Shown: piece by piece, positions 49,512-57,597 of the stretch | How the letters are laid out: each line of letters opens with the position of its first letter | Numbering within the stretch: the first letter of the stretch is position 1 | IMG/VR virus record: IMGVR_UViG_3300017969_000006 | Location: 1-64,000 of that record | Origin: a virus | Reading direction: 5' to 3' (one strand) | DNA length: 64,000 nt | Translations under genes and position numbers: made by a program | The notes under the pieces: model-generated | The model's input: only the letters and a program-made list of their open reading frames with translations | Told to the model about the DNA's origin: nothing | Database searches by the model: none

Positions 49512-49679
49512 TTAGCCTCGGCGACGACGGCCGCGTTCGCGAATAATGTCACGAATCGTTTCGTCACGACGCCTGCGACCAACAAGACGACCGACGCCCT
49601 GCGCACCAGATCTAATCAAACGACGAAGAGTGCCCGGCCTACGGACGGTCTCATCTCCTGTTCTACCGGGTACAGCCAT
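49512..49679 (-). CDS. Small Arg-rich protein
   Basis: A 55-residue protein from ATG 49679 with AAGGAG about 7 bases upstream. It is very basic (RRPGTLRRLIRSGAQGVGRL, RRRRDETIRDIIRERGRRRR) and probably binds nucleic acid or packs with DNA in the head. It is the first gene of the head-tail connector run. No family recognised. Confidence 0.6.
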   Translation of the reverse strand: MAVPGRTGDETVRRPGTLRRLIRSGAQGVGRLVGRRRRDETIRDIIRERGRRRRG

Positions 49680-49699
49680 GTCAATCTCCTTAAGGTGAT

Positions 49700-49740
49700 G
49701 ACATAAGTGTAGCACCAGAACACGTGCGTTTTTAAGAAAA
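49700..49740 (-). promoter_or_regulatory. Putative promoter for head-tail genes
   Basis: In the 64-base gap upstream of the Arg-rich gene, the minus strand reads TGCTACACT (an extended -10-like element; TACACT at 49711-49706) with TTAAAA about 17 bases before it. The same TGnTACACT form occurs in the divergent region near 11737. Confidence 0.35.
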
Positions 49741-49743
49741 ATA

Positions 49744-50292
49744 CTAGCGATCTGGGCCCGGAGGTGGTTCAACTAGAGCGCCACCGGCGTCAACTGTTCC
49801 CGCAGGAGCCTCAACCGGAACCCACGCACGAGAATACTGATGGTTTTTTACGTTTCGGCTTTTCAGAATCGTTCCATCTAGCATCAACTCGAGTTCATCG
49901 CCGCGCATCGACCACTGGCGATTGAAATCTTCTGCCTTAAACACACCAGAGCGTTTCAGGGTGCGGACAATGTTTGACAACTTTTTAGCAACGATGCTTC
50001 CACGGCCTCGATTGAGTTGAATATGAAGCGCCATTGCCTCAACCTCAGATATGTCTAAAGAACGCACGGGAACAACGTCAAACTTCTCTCGCAGGTGTTT
50101 ATTCCCTTGAATCAACATGACCCTCTGAGACCCATCAATGATTTGTTTCGTTGAAGAACGAATAACTATTGGAGTTAGCAGTCCGTAATCTCCAAGCGAG
50201 GAGGCCAAGGTCAGCAGATCCGGCCGAAGAATATGGGTGGCGTTCCATGTTGGAACAACAAGTTCATCAATTTCCATGTACTCAAGCATCAT
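49744..50292 (-). CDS. ParB-like domain protein
   Basis: A 182-residue protein. Residues 1-85 are a ParB/sulfiredoxin-type domain: IDELVVPTWNATHILRPDLL, LASSLGDYGLLTPIVIRSST and IIDGSQRVMLIQGN (the GxxR box as DGSQR). The rest is helical and ends in a Pro-rich tail (VEPPPGPDR). It overlaps the PAPS-reductase-like gene 50282-51424 by 11 bases. Pairs of these two domains are known as IbrB and IbrA in bacteria and recur in phages. The role may be regulation, DNA modification or nucleotide hydrolysis; uncertain. Confidence 0.65.
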   Translation of the reverse strand: MMLEYMEIDELVVPTWNATHILRPDLLTLASSLGDYGLLTPIVIRSSTKQIIDGSQRVMLIQGNKHLREKFDVVPVRSLDISEVEAMALHIQLNRGRGSIVAKKLSNIVRTLKRSGVFKAEDFNRQWSMRGDELELMLDGTILKSRNVKNHQYSRAWVPVEAPAGTVDAGGALVEPPPGPDR

Positions 50293-51424
50293 TATCCTCG
50301 CTCAACTTTTCCAGTGCTTTACGGCGAAGAGTATCCGCCCTTGTTTTTGGCCCAACAGGTGACGCCGCCAACGTGGTCAACTCGTTCAACAGCAAGTTGC
50401 GAATCAGCCAGTTCAGTGGATATGAATACGGATCGGCAGCGTGCTTCTTCCTGAATTCAGCAACGAAGGCTCTCGCCCTAGTTTGCTTCGTCGGGCCTAT
50501 CATGAAAGTGCCCACTACGTCTTTGACGCCGTCCCAACCACGAGACGCAAACTTTTCAATGACCTGTTCGATGTCATACTCTGGCCACCATCTACGTTGA
50601 GCATCGATGTATGGGAAGCATTCGTAGAGCCTGTCGTAGAACTCCGGTTCTGTCGCAACAAGATCCCCAATACGTCGAATGGCAACGGAGTGTAAGGGAA
50701 TACCAACCCGCGTGTTTGATCCTGTAAGTGCGGCAAGATCATAATATTCGCAATACGGTGCACCATGTTCCTCAGAGATGAATTTGAATACATCATCGGT
50801 ATTCCAGTCATAGATGACCTTCGCGAATTTAAGTGGAACACCGCTCTTCAGTCGGTACGGCTTCACAATGTAGTTCTCGTGGAGTTTCTGAACACATGAC
50901 CTGTAACGAATCATGGATTCCGATGCTCGAACACCGGTAATAAAAGCGGTCGAACCCTTTTTCCCCTGCATGGTGTAATAGTCAACAGATTCCGGAAGGC
51001 TTTTGCTGTGATCTAGGCCAAACGAGTAACCGGTAATCGCATCATCCGGCATCTCGCGAACAAGACGACCCTCTGAGCGTCGTTGATCACCCCACAAAAT
51101 GACAGACTGCCGGCGACCCAAAACCCAAACCTCAGCACCATAAGGCAGGCAATACCACTCCATGTCGACCCAGTCAAAATTCTTGACCATGTTGACATAG
51201 TCAATGACTACGGGTGAGACCATTTCCTCGTCACGAAAAATAACTTTCACAGGGCCGAGGCCACGCTCTTCGTGAATTTCTTTGGCCAAATACAAGACTG
51301 CTGTTGAGTCTTTTCCCCCAGAAAATTGGACGCAAACGGTATCGAACGAATCATAGATATGGCGAATTCGTTCACGCGCAGCATCGACAACGCTGATGTC
51401 TAGAAACATCCTCTGACGTGTCAC
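50282..51424 (-). CDS. PAPS reductase-like protein, IbrA type
   Basis: A 380-residue protein from GTG 51424, which overlaps the preceding stop (GTGA) and has GCGAGG six bases upstream; ATG 51409 is an alternative. The PP-loop SGGKDST is at 35-41 in VCVQFSGGKDSTAVLYLAKE. GPVKVIFRDEEMVSP, DMEWYCLPYGAEVWVLGRRQ and VIYDWNTDDVFKFISEEHGA match the PAPS reductase/IbrA family with C-terminal EHGAPYCEYYDLAALTGS. Classical enzymes reduce PAPS; IbrA-like phage proteins have an unknown substrate. It may adenylate or thiolate a target together with the ParB-like partner. Confidence 0.75.
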   Translation of the reverse strand: MTRQRMFLDISVVDAARERIRHIYDSFDTVCVQFSGGKDSTAVLYLAKEIHEERGLGPVKVIFRDEEMVSPVVIDYVNMVKNFDWVDMEWYCLPYGAEVWVLGRRQSVILWGDQRRSEGRLVREMPDDAITGYSFGLDHSKSLPESVDYYTMQGKKGSTAFITGVRASESMIRYRSCVQKLHENYIVKPYRLKSGVPLKFAKVIYDWNTDDVFKFISEEHGAPYCEYYDLAALTGSNTRVGIPLHSVAIRRIGDLVATEPEFYDRLYECFPYIDAQRRWWPEYDIEQVIEKFASRGWDGVKDVVGTFMIGPTKQTRARAFVAEFRKKHAADPYSYPLNWLIRNLLLNELTTLAASPVGPKTRADTLRRKALEKLSEDNDA

Positions 51425-52035
51425 AACTTGCCTCGCTTGATCTTGCCTCGCTTGATGTCGTATGCGAGTTTGGTTTGAGTTGGCTTGGTAAACGGCGCAG
51501 GGTGCCTGAAAATACCAAGGTACAGGGCTTCCCATCGTTCCTGTGTTTCAATTCGAATCCAGTTCCCCCTAATCAGAGGTGAGGGATAAGGTGCTCGCCC
51601 AAGCATCTCGTTGATCTCAACAACTGTGTATCCCTTGTCGCGGATTCGCTGTGCGATTTTTTTGCTGTAAGAGGAACGCACCAGTTGCTTGGGGCCGAAA
51701 TTGTCTGGTCGAACCCGCAAGATCTTGCTTTCCGTTTCTCGCCAAACCATCTTGGATTTCCCGGAACGGATTTTTTTGAGCGTTGCTTCATGTATGCCTG
51801 ACCGTATTGCAACAGCGTTGATGCTAACCCCATGTTCCTTCAGGTAAAGCAAATGTCGTTGAGCAACGCCCGGATCAACCGAACGACTCGGCGGCTCAGG
51901 CCCAATCCCCTGCTTGAATCGTCGATGCAGACGCATACGCTCACGATTGTAGGTTCTGTGTGCGATTACGCATGCCTCACACTTGCAACCCCTTGAATAC
52001 CCGGCGTGCTCTCCGTGGCGTATCGGTTTGCTCAT
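51421..52035 (-). CDS. DNA-binding protein with Cys-pair motif
   Basis: A 204-residue protein. Residues 7-35 (HGEHAGYSRGCKCEACVIA, followed by Arg-rich helix) are a motif widespread in actinophage proteins, with a Cys-x-Cys-x-x-Cys cluster that may bind zinc. Residues 65-95 (HGVSINAVAIRSGIHEATLK, IRSGKSKMVWRET) form a helix-turn-helix, followed by a second HTH-like unit (IAQRIRDKGYTVVEINEMLG). It is very basic at the C-terminus. A transcription regulator is likely; the target is unknown. Confidence 0.65.
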   Translation of the reverse strand: MSKPIRHGEHAGYSRGCKCEACVIAHRTYNRERMRLHRRFKQGIGPEPPSRSVDPGVAQRHLLYLKEHGVSINAVAIRSGIHEATLKKIRSGKSKMVWRETESKILRVRPDNFGPKQLVRSSYSKKIAQRIRDKGYTVVEINEMLGRAPYPSPLIRGNWIRIETQERWEALYLGIFRHPAPFTKPTQTKLAYDIKRGKIKRGKL

Positions 52036-52700
52036 GGGGAAACTCTACCGTGGGCCTCCCAAGCGTCAAACGTCACCGGCATTTTTTCTTTGAATGAATA
52101 CTCAATCGCGCCGGCATAATCCCGGATTTCCCTTTGAGCGGTAGAATCCGTACGCAAAGAGAGGAAGTTCATAAGCGCCCTAGCGTTTACAGTCCAGTAA
52201 AACTCCGTGAATGTTGACACCGGGAGTACCGTTCTGGCAATTTCCTTCGCAACTCCCCGCTCAAGCAAATAGTTGTATGTTCTAAACGCCGCCTGATTCG
52301 ACTGATTGATCACCTCGGAGACCTGCTCAGCCAACTCGTCATCAAGAGGTTCAAAAGTATAACTCCCCGGTTTACCCGTCTGCTTTCGACAATATTCTCC
52401 GACAGGCACATACCCAGCATTGTCCAAGCGGGTATACCGACCAGAAATTTCATTGAACGAACCAATGCGGTGCCGGAACCATTCGCGGGCGACAAAAATT
52501 GGACACTTGACGTGGAACCGAAATGAGTTGTGCTCGAAAGGCGTCCCATGACGCTCCCTCATCAGAAAATTAATGAGCCCCTCATCAGCATCACCCATGA
52601 CCTCTCGCCTATCCCCAAAAGAAACTCTGGCGGCATTGACAACAGACAGATCATCAGCCATCGAATCGTCAAGTCGAACAAAACCATGTTCATGAATCAT
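52032..52700 (-). CDS. thyX: Flavin-dependent thymidylate synthase
   Basis: A 222-residue ThyX from ATG 52700. It makes dTMP from dUMP with FAD, NADPH and methylenetetrahydrofolate. The signature RHRIGSFNEISGR spans residues 76-88 (RHRxxSxNExSxR). HGTPFEHNSFRFHVKCPIFV, SRYTRLDN-like sequence and RTVLPVSTFTEFYWTVNARA (nucleotide binding) are conserved. Length is normal for the family. ATG 52700 is used rather than upstream codons because it gives the usual start HEHGFVRLDDSMADDLSVV. It sits near a dCMP deaminase, which would supply dUMP. Confidence 0.95.
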   Translation of the reverse strand: MIHEHGFVRLDDSMADDLSVVNAARVSFGDRREVMGDADEGLINFLMRERHGTPFEHNSFRFHVKCPIFVAREWFRHRIGSFNEISGRYTRLDNAGYVPVGEYCRKQTGKPGSYTFEPLDDELAEQVSEVINQSNQAAFRTYNYLLERGVAKEIARTVLPVSTFTEFYWTVNARALMNFLSLRTDSTAQREIRDYAGAIEYSFKEKMPVTFDAWEAHGRVSP

Positions 52701-52701
52701 C

Positions 52702-53484
52702 TTAGACCTCCGAATGCGCGTCGATAAAGGACATAATTTTCTCTGCCGTTGTAGACCCGTCGTAGCCGGGGTCATTCCGCAACCACCGAATAAAGTCATA
52801 CCATCGACGTTGCTGCTCCGGATCGTCGAATACCAAGGTGTATTGAACGACAGCCTGAGGCGCAGAACCCGGTGACGCTACGGTCGAACCCTGAATTGCA
52901 ACTTGCTTATGATCGACGTCACCACCGGCCACAATTTGACGCTCGCCGTCAGCGTTCTCTTCGACAATAGGATTGTAAGTTGGCTTTGTGTCAACTATGA
53001 CTGGCGGAACATAAGACGAAGAACCGACCGTCGGATCGTTGGCGTTAAATGATGCTTCCTCGTATGCGGCGATTTCAAACTCGTCCCATCCAAGTCCATC
53101 GAAAAGGTCCTGATAGTTGTTCTCTGCCATCATTTCCATGAGTTCAAAAACCGCAGCGTTATCGCTTTGGCCTAGTTCAACAGTTCGGTTGTCAGCAAGA
53201 GCGAAGGCAATTGCTTTATCCATGTCACCATCCATGCGCACTGCCGCAACCTGAGTCCATCCCAGTCGTCGTGCTGCTTCAACTTGGTGATTCCCAGCGA
53301 TTACCGTGAATGTTCCATCATCACCATTTGGAGTGATGACAATTGGACGCACTTGTCCGAATTCACGATACGACGCCATGATTGCCTCAACGTTACCTTT
53401 TCGAGGATTACTAGGCAGTGGCGTCAAAACGCTGAGGTCGATAGCAAGATCGGCAATTGCTTTATCAATATTGTTACTCACCAC
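52702..53484 (-). CDS. ParB-like domain protein
   Basis: A 260-residue protein. Residues 15-105 form a ParB-type domain: LSVLTPLPSNPRKGNVEAIM, EFGQVRPIVITPNGDDG, VIAGNHQVEAARRLGWTQVA and MDKAIAFALADNRTVELGQS. The GxxR box is GNHQVEAARRL. A C-terminal domain (VVQYTLVFDDPEQQRRWYDF, PGYDGSTTAEKIMSFIDAH) is typical of phage ParB-like proteins that regulate or modify DNA. It lies one base from thyX and overlaps the deaminase gene by 11 bases. It is a second ParB-like protein beside 49744-50292 but not closely similar. Confidence 0.7.
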   Translation of the reverse strand: MVSNNIDKAIADLAIDLSVLTPLPSNPRKGNVEAIMASYREFGQVRPIVITPNGDDGTFTVIAGNHQVEAARRLGWTQVAAVRMDGDMDKAIAFALADNRTVELGQSDNAAVFELMEMMAENNYQDLFDGLGWDEFEIAAYEEASFNANDPTVGSSSYVPPVIVDTKPTYNPIVEENADGERQIVAGGDVDHKQVAIQGSTVASPGSAPQAVVQYTLVFDDPEQQRRWYDFIRWLRNDPGYDGSTTAEKIMSFIDAHSEV

Positions 53485-53935
53485 TAATCACCTCAATAAC
53501 ATCGATGTGAGCATTTTCCATGAACAAACGCACTCTAGCCCAATCTTCATACGCTGAATCGGAATAACAAACCACCCTGACAATTCCACTGGAGGCAATT
53601 TGTTTGGCGCACCCGTAACAGGGTGGTCCGTTTACAATCAGGGTGCCACCAATCCTTTGACTGGGGTCAGACCACAACAGCGCATTTGCTTCGGCATGTT
53701 GAGCGATGCAGTTGTCGTAAACCGCGCCATTGGCCGATCCCTCCGTATAGCGTGGACAATGACCGTCGACACAATGACCAATTCCCGGCGGGGAGCCGTT
53801 ATAACCCACTCCAGCGACACGGCCATTGGGCATTAGAACAACAGCGAAATACTGACGTTTAGCGCAAGTGGAAAACCTGCCGGCCAGATCAACGCACGAC
53901 TCAAGCCAGTTCTTCTCGCGCCTTGATATTGTCAC
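53474..53935 (-). CDS. dCMP deaminase-like protein
   Basis: A 153-residue zinc-dependent cytidine/deoxycytidylate deaminase. The catalytic HAE is residues 80-82 and the zinc Cys pair is C106 and C109 in PPCYGC. GRVAGVGYNGSPPGIGHCVD and NCIAQHAEANALLWSD are family hallmarks. It would convert dCMP to dUMP for ThyX, and so favour T synthesis. Extra Cys residues at C55 and C60 fit the second zinc often seen in dCMP deaminases. It overlaps 53932-54279 by 4 bases. Confidence 0.9.
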   Translation of the reverse strand: MTISRREKNWLESCVDLAGRFSTCAKRQYFAVVLMPNGRVAGVGYNGSPPGIGHCVDGHCPRYTEGSANGAVYDNCIAQHAEANALLWSDPSQRIGGTLIVNGPPCYGCAKQIASSGIVRVVCYSDSAYEDWARVRLFMENAHIDVIEVISGE

Positions 53936-54279
53936 GGCCCAACCTGAACACGCACATTTGCATTCAGTGTCCGCATGGCATCAATTGACGTTCTAAGTGA
54001 CAACAACTTTTCCCGCTTCGATTTCACAAGCGCTTCAGCAATCTTGAAATCGTATTGCTCATCCGCCATCTTGTAATCAGCCCAAGACTCACGTTCCTTA
54101 ATTGAGCCCTTAGCGCTGAGATATTCTTTAGCCCAATTTGATTTATATAAGGCTTCTTTCTTCGCCGAATCTTCCGCTAATACTTCGAAGGCCTCCGTCT
54201 CATCTTCGAGATCAGCGATCAAACGAAGCAACTCGTCTTCGATTTCAACCTGACTAATAGGGCTGTTTCTACGGTTCAT
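53932..54279 (-). CDS. Coiled-coil protein
   Basis: A 115-residue protein that is almost entirely helical: ISQVEIEDELLRLIADLEDE, EAFEVLAEDSAKKEALYKSN and ALVKSKREKLLSLRTSIDAM. It is similar in character to the small recombination-linked helical proteins of actinophages. It overlaps the RuvC-like gene by 11 bases and the deaminase gene by 4. Possibly a structural or replication accessory protein; function unknown. Confidence 0.5.
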   Translation of the reverse strand: MNRRNSPISQVEIEDELLRLIADLEDETEAFEVLAEDSAKKEALYKSNWAKEYLSAKGSIKERESWADYKMADEQYDFKIAEALVKSKREKLLSLRTSIDAMRTLNANVRVQVGP

Positions 54280-54781
54280 TTCTCCACTCTATTTTTTCTA
54301 ATGCGGCCAAATGTGATTCTGGCCAACTGTAAGATGACTCACCCAAATGCGCTAAAACCATCTGACGCAAAATCCATGCGTCACACATATCGTCAGATCC
54401 AGAACCAGACCACACGATTCCGGTTCTCGCAGAAATTGAACTTACAACTTCGGTTTTCGAAGCATTCCCTTTTCCGGTGGCGAACTTCGCTCGTGAAGTG
54501 GGTGGTATTTCCACGTAAGGAATACCATGCTCATAAAAATCGACACGCAAAACTCCACCAAGTTCACCCAAAGCATGAGCGTGAGAATTTCTTGAAGAAA
54601 AGGAATATCCCTCGATCGCTATCAGATCTATCGAGTGCGCCCGCACAAGAGCGTTGACAAAATTACGTATCTGAATTAGACGTTCAGGACCTTTTGTCTT
54701 CGGCTGAAAAACCATCGTTTCATCGTCAGACATGCAAACACCAGTCGATGTCAGCGATGGATCAACACCAAGGACGTTCAT
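54269..54781 (-). CDS. RuvC-like Holliday junction resolvase
   Basis: A 170-residue RNase H-fold protein from ATG 54781 with GGGAG upstream, overlapping the HNH gene's stop as ATGA. LGVDPSLTSTGVC gives D7; LIAIEGYSF gives E57; SDDMCDAWILRQM supplies the C-terminal acidic pair (D131, D134). AHALGELGGVLRVDFY and IPPTSRAKFATGKGNASKT fit phage RuvC-like resolvases. It would cut four-way junctions before packaging, together with the Rad52- and RecB-like genes nearby. Confidence 0.85.
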   Translation of the reverse strand: MNVLGVDPSLTSTGVCMSDDETMVFQPKTKGPERLIQIRNFVNALVRAHSIDLIAIEGYSFSSRNSHAHALGELGGVLRVDFYEHGIPYVEIPPTSRAKFATGKGNASKTEVVSSISARTGIVWSGSGSDDMCDAWILRQMVLAHLGESSYSWPESHLAALEKIEWRNEP

Positions 54782-55149
54782 TTCTCCCAGCCGTGTTTCG
54801 CTAAACCCAACTCGAATGCCAACTGCGGATAATTGCCAATTCGAACATGACATTCTCGACAGACTGCAATGCAGTTGGACTCATCAAGAATCGAACCGCC
54901 CTGACTTCTGCGAACAAGTTCGTGAATGTCTACACTCCCCCTACGAGTGTAAGCAATGACTCCATCGTGCCTCGCAAAAACCGGACACGCTTGACAGTAT
55001 CTGTGATCGTCCAACATTTTTGCGACAAGTTTGCGTCGCTCAACATATTCTGCTTCACGTTTCTTGCTACGCACTTTCAATGGCGAACCACGCTTCAGAC
55101 CACCAGACCTCTTCAAAGGGGTCCGCTTCATCGGTTTGCCACGCTTCAC
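54778..55149 (-). CDS. HNH endonuclease
   Basis: A 123-residue protein with a very basic N-terminus (KRGKPMKRTPLKRSGGLKRG). CQACPVFARH and CRECH give the zinc Cys pairs, and VDIHELVRRSQGGSILDESN followed by CHVRIGNY gives the HNH site. Phage HNH proteins of this type nick or cut DNA and often assist packaging or recombination; position here between the RuvC-like and coiled-coil genes favours recombination. It has short overlaps with both neighbours. Confidence 0.8.
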   Translation of the reverse strand: MKRGKPMKRTPLKRSGGLKRGSPLKVRSKKREAEYVERRKLVAKMLDDHRYCQACPVFARHDGVIAYTRRGSVDIHELVRRSQGGSILDESNCIAVCRECHVRIGNYPQLAFELGLAKHGWEK

Positions 55150-55652
55150 AACAACGCAGCATCCACGTTGTCGAACTCCCAGCGATTATCGAGGGTAGCC
55201 CACAGTGCTTTGTCGACCTCAGTTTCTTCCATGTTGTACTCCTGCAACATGGTCCGATGCATCTTGATAGCGCGACGATAAAAATCTGCGGTTTCCCAAG
55301 GGCTTTCCTCGATGACCTGACCGTTTTCAATCATCGCATTAACTTGGTTCAAGCGTCTTTGAACAAAGAACCTAAATCGCTCAACCTTGTTTCGCTTAGA
55401 TTTGTATGCCGACTCAGCGGTCTTCAATAATTTTGCACCATCACGGCCAAGCGCTTTGTACCTAGATGCATCGGCTTCAGAGTCAGCATCAATATCGTCA
55501 ATCTGTCCGTTCAAGTTTTCAACAAGTACCTGAAGGGCCCGTCTCCACTTGTCCCAGTTCTCTTGCTTCATTAATGTCTGTCTTTGATCTGGCGACAGTT
55601 TATTTTTGACTTCTTCAGCCACCATTTGTGCAAAAATTTCGTCCGGAATCAC
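55146..55652 (-). CDS. Helical protein of the recombination module
   Basis: A 168-residue protein from GTG 55652, which has GGAGG five bases upstream; earlier in-frame codons would lie inside the upstream gene. It is nearly all helical (VAEEVKNKLSPDQRQTLMKQ, WRRALQVLVENLNGQIDDID, AYKSKRNKVERFRFFVQRRL), with EYNMEETEVDKALWATLDNR at the end. The family is not recognised. It lies between a RecB/Cas4-like nuclease and an HNH nuclease, suggesting a DNA-metabolism role. Confidence 0.5.
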   Translation of the reverse strand: MIPDEIFAQMVAEEVKNKLSPDQRQTLMKQENWDKWRRALQVLVENLNGQIDDIDADSEADASRYKALGRDGAKLLKTAESAYKSKRNKVERFRFFVQRRLNQVNAMIENGQVIEESPWETADFYRRAIKMHRTMLQEYNMEETEVDKALWATLDNRWEFDNVDAALL

Positions 55653-55654
55653 CA

Positions 55655-56428
55655 CTACCTCCAAGCAGGGCAAATTGTTTTGTAGGCGCACCAATCGCAA
55701 AGCCGTGAGGTGCGAGTTTCGAATTGATGTGTCTCACACGCCTCATCAATAAGACGCTTCGTGATAGTTACATACTCAATTGTATCGCTTCTATCCTGAT
55801 CAGTGAATGGAACTTTATATTTAGTCCCATCCTTCAAATACAACAGTTCGAGTTGATCAGGTTCACATACTCCGAGTTCACCAATCAGCGTCCCATAAAT
55901 CCGCAGTTGCAAAAATTTGTCATCGACCCATCGCTTTGCAGGAGTTTTTCCGGTTTTGTAATCGGAAATAACATTTGTGTCACCGATGGTTAAACGGTCG
56001 ATGAAACCCTTCAATGTCACACCATTAATCTGGCCATTCAACTCGTACTCAATGTGGGTTGCGTCAACTTGCTTAGGGTTCTCGACATTGAAGATGTTCT
56101 CCAGACACCACCACGAGTTCCAGCGGAACATTCTGATGACATCTGGATCAGTACCAATCCAAGGCGTTACGCGTTCGAGCCATTCACTGTTCTCCCACGT
56201 GCTCGCAGCAAGTGACTTTAGGTTCGCTAAATTCCTATCGTCGGATGGGAGCACGTAGAAGTATTCCAATGTTTCATGCACAAAGTTACCCATCAGCGTC
56301 GCCTGCGTTGGCTCGTCTGGGATCATGTCGATTTTTGAGAACCGAAACTTCTGCGGACACTGATTGAACGTGCCCATTGATGATGGCGATAAATGCGGTG
56401 GGGGGACTAGAACATCACTACTCGCCAT
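55655..56428 (-). CDS. RecB/Cas4-like PD-(D/E)XK nuclease
   Basis: A 257-residue nuclease from ATG 56428 (TTG 56437 is less likely). CPQKFRFSKID near residue 25 and CDWCAYKTICPAW at the end provide four Cys for an iron-sulphur cluster, as in Cas4/AddB nucleases. GFIDRLTIGDTNVISDYKTG carries the D...D-x-K catalytic core, and KFLQLRIYGTLIGE the QxxxY motif. It should be a 5'-3' or end-processing exonuclease partnered with the Rad52-like annealing protein, as in phage recombination pairs. Confidence 0.85.
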   Translation of the reverse strand: MASSDVLVPPPHLSPSSMGTFNQCPQKFRFSKIDMIPDEPTQATLMGNFVHETLEYFYVLPSDDRNLANLKSLAASTWENSEWLERVTPWIGTDPDVIRMFRWNSWWCLENIFNVENPKQVDATHIEYELNGQINGVTLKGFIDRLTIGDTNVISDYKTGKTPAKRWVDDKFLQLRIYGTLIGELGVCEPDQLELLYLKDGTKYKVPFTDQDRSDTIEYVTITKRLIDEACETHQFETRTSRLCDWCAYKTICPAWR

Positions 56429-57062
56429 TAGGCTCAACCCATTCCCCGCCCATCATAATGCGAACGCACTCACCGATTAGAAACTCCAGATCGACAGCCG
56501 ACGCGGTTTCCAAAGTGGGCTTAGGGGCGCCGTCGGCATACTCCGACCATACCTGTCCAAGTTCAGCCTTCTGATCGGCATTCAATTCCTTAGTGTGGCT
56601 AATGAAAGAAGTCCACAGTGCGATGATTTCTTCACTAACGACAGGCTTGGAAGCCTCCTCGTCAATGGCCAAAGCCTCGTCGGTTCGTGCGAGGTAGAGG
56701 CCGATACCGAACTGTTGAGCGGCCTTCTTGAGAGCGTCCGAAACGGCGCCCTTGAACTCGTCACCAAGATCAACAATGTCTCCGTTCTTGGTGCGCTTAA
56801 TCTTCTGACCGCCAATGCCATCCTTCCAGACCAACGTGCCGTCAATGGTGGTTTCGATGCGAACATGGGCGACAATGAAGTCAGGATCAAGTTGGTCTCG
56901 GGCGCACGAGATGATCTGGCTACTCCACTTTTCTACACCAAACACCTTGTTCATTCGAGTGATGACTTCACTGACGGGAATGTAAGTCAGGTTCGCACCA
57001 CCCTTTTTAAGGGTCCGTTCAACCTCTCGGGGAAACGGTTCGTACAGGTCATTCAATTCCAT
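56418..57062 (-). CDS. Rad52-like single-strand annealing protein
   Basis: A 214-residue protein. Residues 20-125 show the Rad52/22 pattern: LTYIPVSEVITRMNKVFGVE, WSSQIISCARDQL, VAHVRIETTIDGTLVWKDGI and FKGAVSDALKKAAQQFGIGL. The C-terminus is helical and acidic. It would anneal complementary strands during recombination-dependent replication. It overlaps the nuclease gene by 11 bases and starts in overlap with 57062-57565. Confidence 0.85.
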   Translation of the reverse strand: MELNDLYEPFPREVERTLKKGGANLTYIPVSEVITRMNKVFGVEKWSSQIISCARDQLDPDFIVAHVRIETTIDGTLVWKDGIGGQKIKRTKNGDIVDLGDEFKGAVSDALKKAAQQFGIGLYLARTDEALAIDEEASKPVVSEEIIALWTSFISHTKELNADQKAELGQVWSEYADGAPKPTLETASAVDLEFLIGECVRIMMGGEWVEPNGE

Positions 57063-57565
57063 TACTTCGCCTTTCCAATATTGCCCTTGCGGACAATGAC
57101 GCTGGTTTTTGCTTCTGACTCGCAGTAGTTGTCAGGGTTGATTCCAATTTCATTCAACTTTGATGCACGCCAATACGAAGGCTGAACAAAGTCCAACATA
57201 CGCATGGCGACATCCTCCGAAGACATGACAACCTCGCCGGTATCCATGTCAATCGATGATTGAACGATTCTACGCACGACGTCGTTTGCAATGTCCTTGT
57301 GACGCCACTTTGTGCGAGACGATGACATCTTGCGTTCGATTTCAGCACCGTCACGCAACTTGATGAATTCATTGTTTCGCATCAGGACGCCCATTCGTGC
57401 TTCGACAGAAGAATAGACGTACGAGAGATCCGTCTTGAGAAGATTCAGTTCGAGCATCAAATTTGCGGCATCTTCCACATTGACCTCATCGGACAAATAT
57501 TCCGCGAGTGCATCATCGAGATCCGCGATTTGACGCCGAAGATCAGCAATCAAGTTAGTAATCAT
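57062..57565 (-). CDS. Helical protein of the recombination module
   Basis: A 167-residue protein. The N-terminal 60 residues form a coiled coil (NLIADLRRQIADLDDALAEY, NLMLELNLLKTDLSYVYSS). Residues 75-135 include EIERKMSSSRTKWRHKDIAN and MRMLDFVQPSYWRASKLNEI. Proteins of this kind commonly precede Rad52- or RecT-like genes in actinophages. Its function is unknown; it may help the annealing protein or bind DNA. Confidence 0.55.
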   Translation of the reverse strand: MITNLIADLRRQIADLDDALAEYLSDEVNVEDAANLMLELNLLKTDLSYVYSSVEARMGVLMRNNEFIKLRDGAEIERKMSSSRTKWRHKDIANDVVRRIVQSSIDMDTGEVVMSSEDVAMRMLDFVQPSYWRASKLNEIGINPDNYCESEAKTSVIVRKGNIGKAK

Positions 57566-57597
57566 TGTTCCCCTTTAATAAGTGTGGGTGGTTGTTG

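Noticed and set aside
49496-49606. Longer N-terminus for the head-tail connector
   Set aside because: It lies within the Arg-rich gene 49512-49679 in another frame; the GTG at 49495 has a strong ribosome-binding site and gives the usual connector start.
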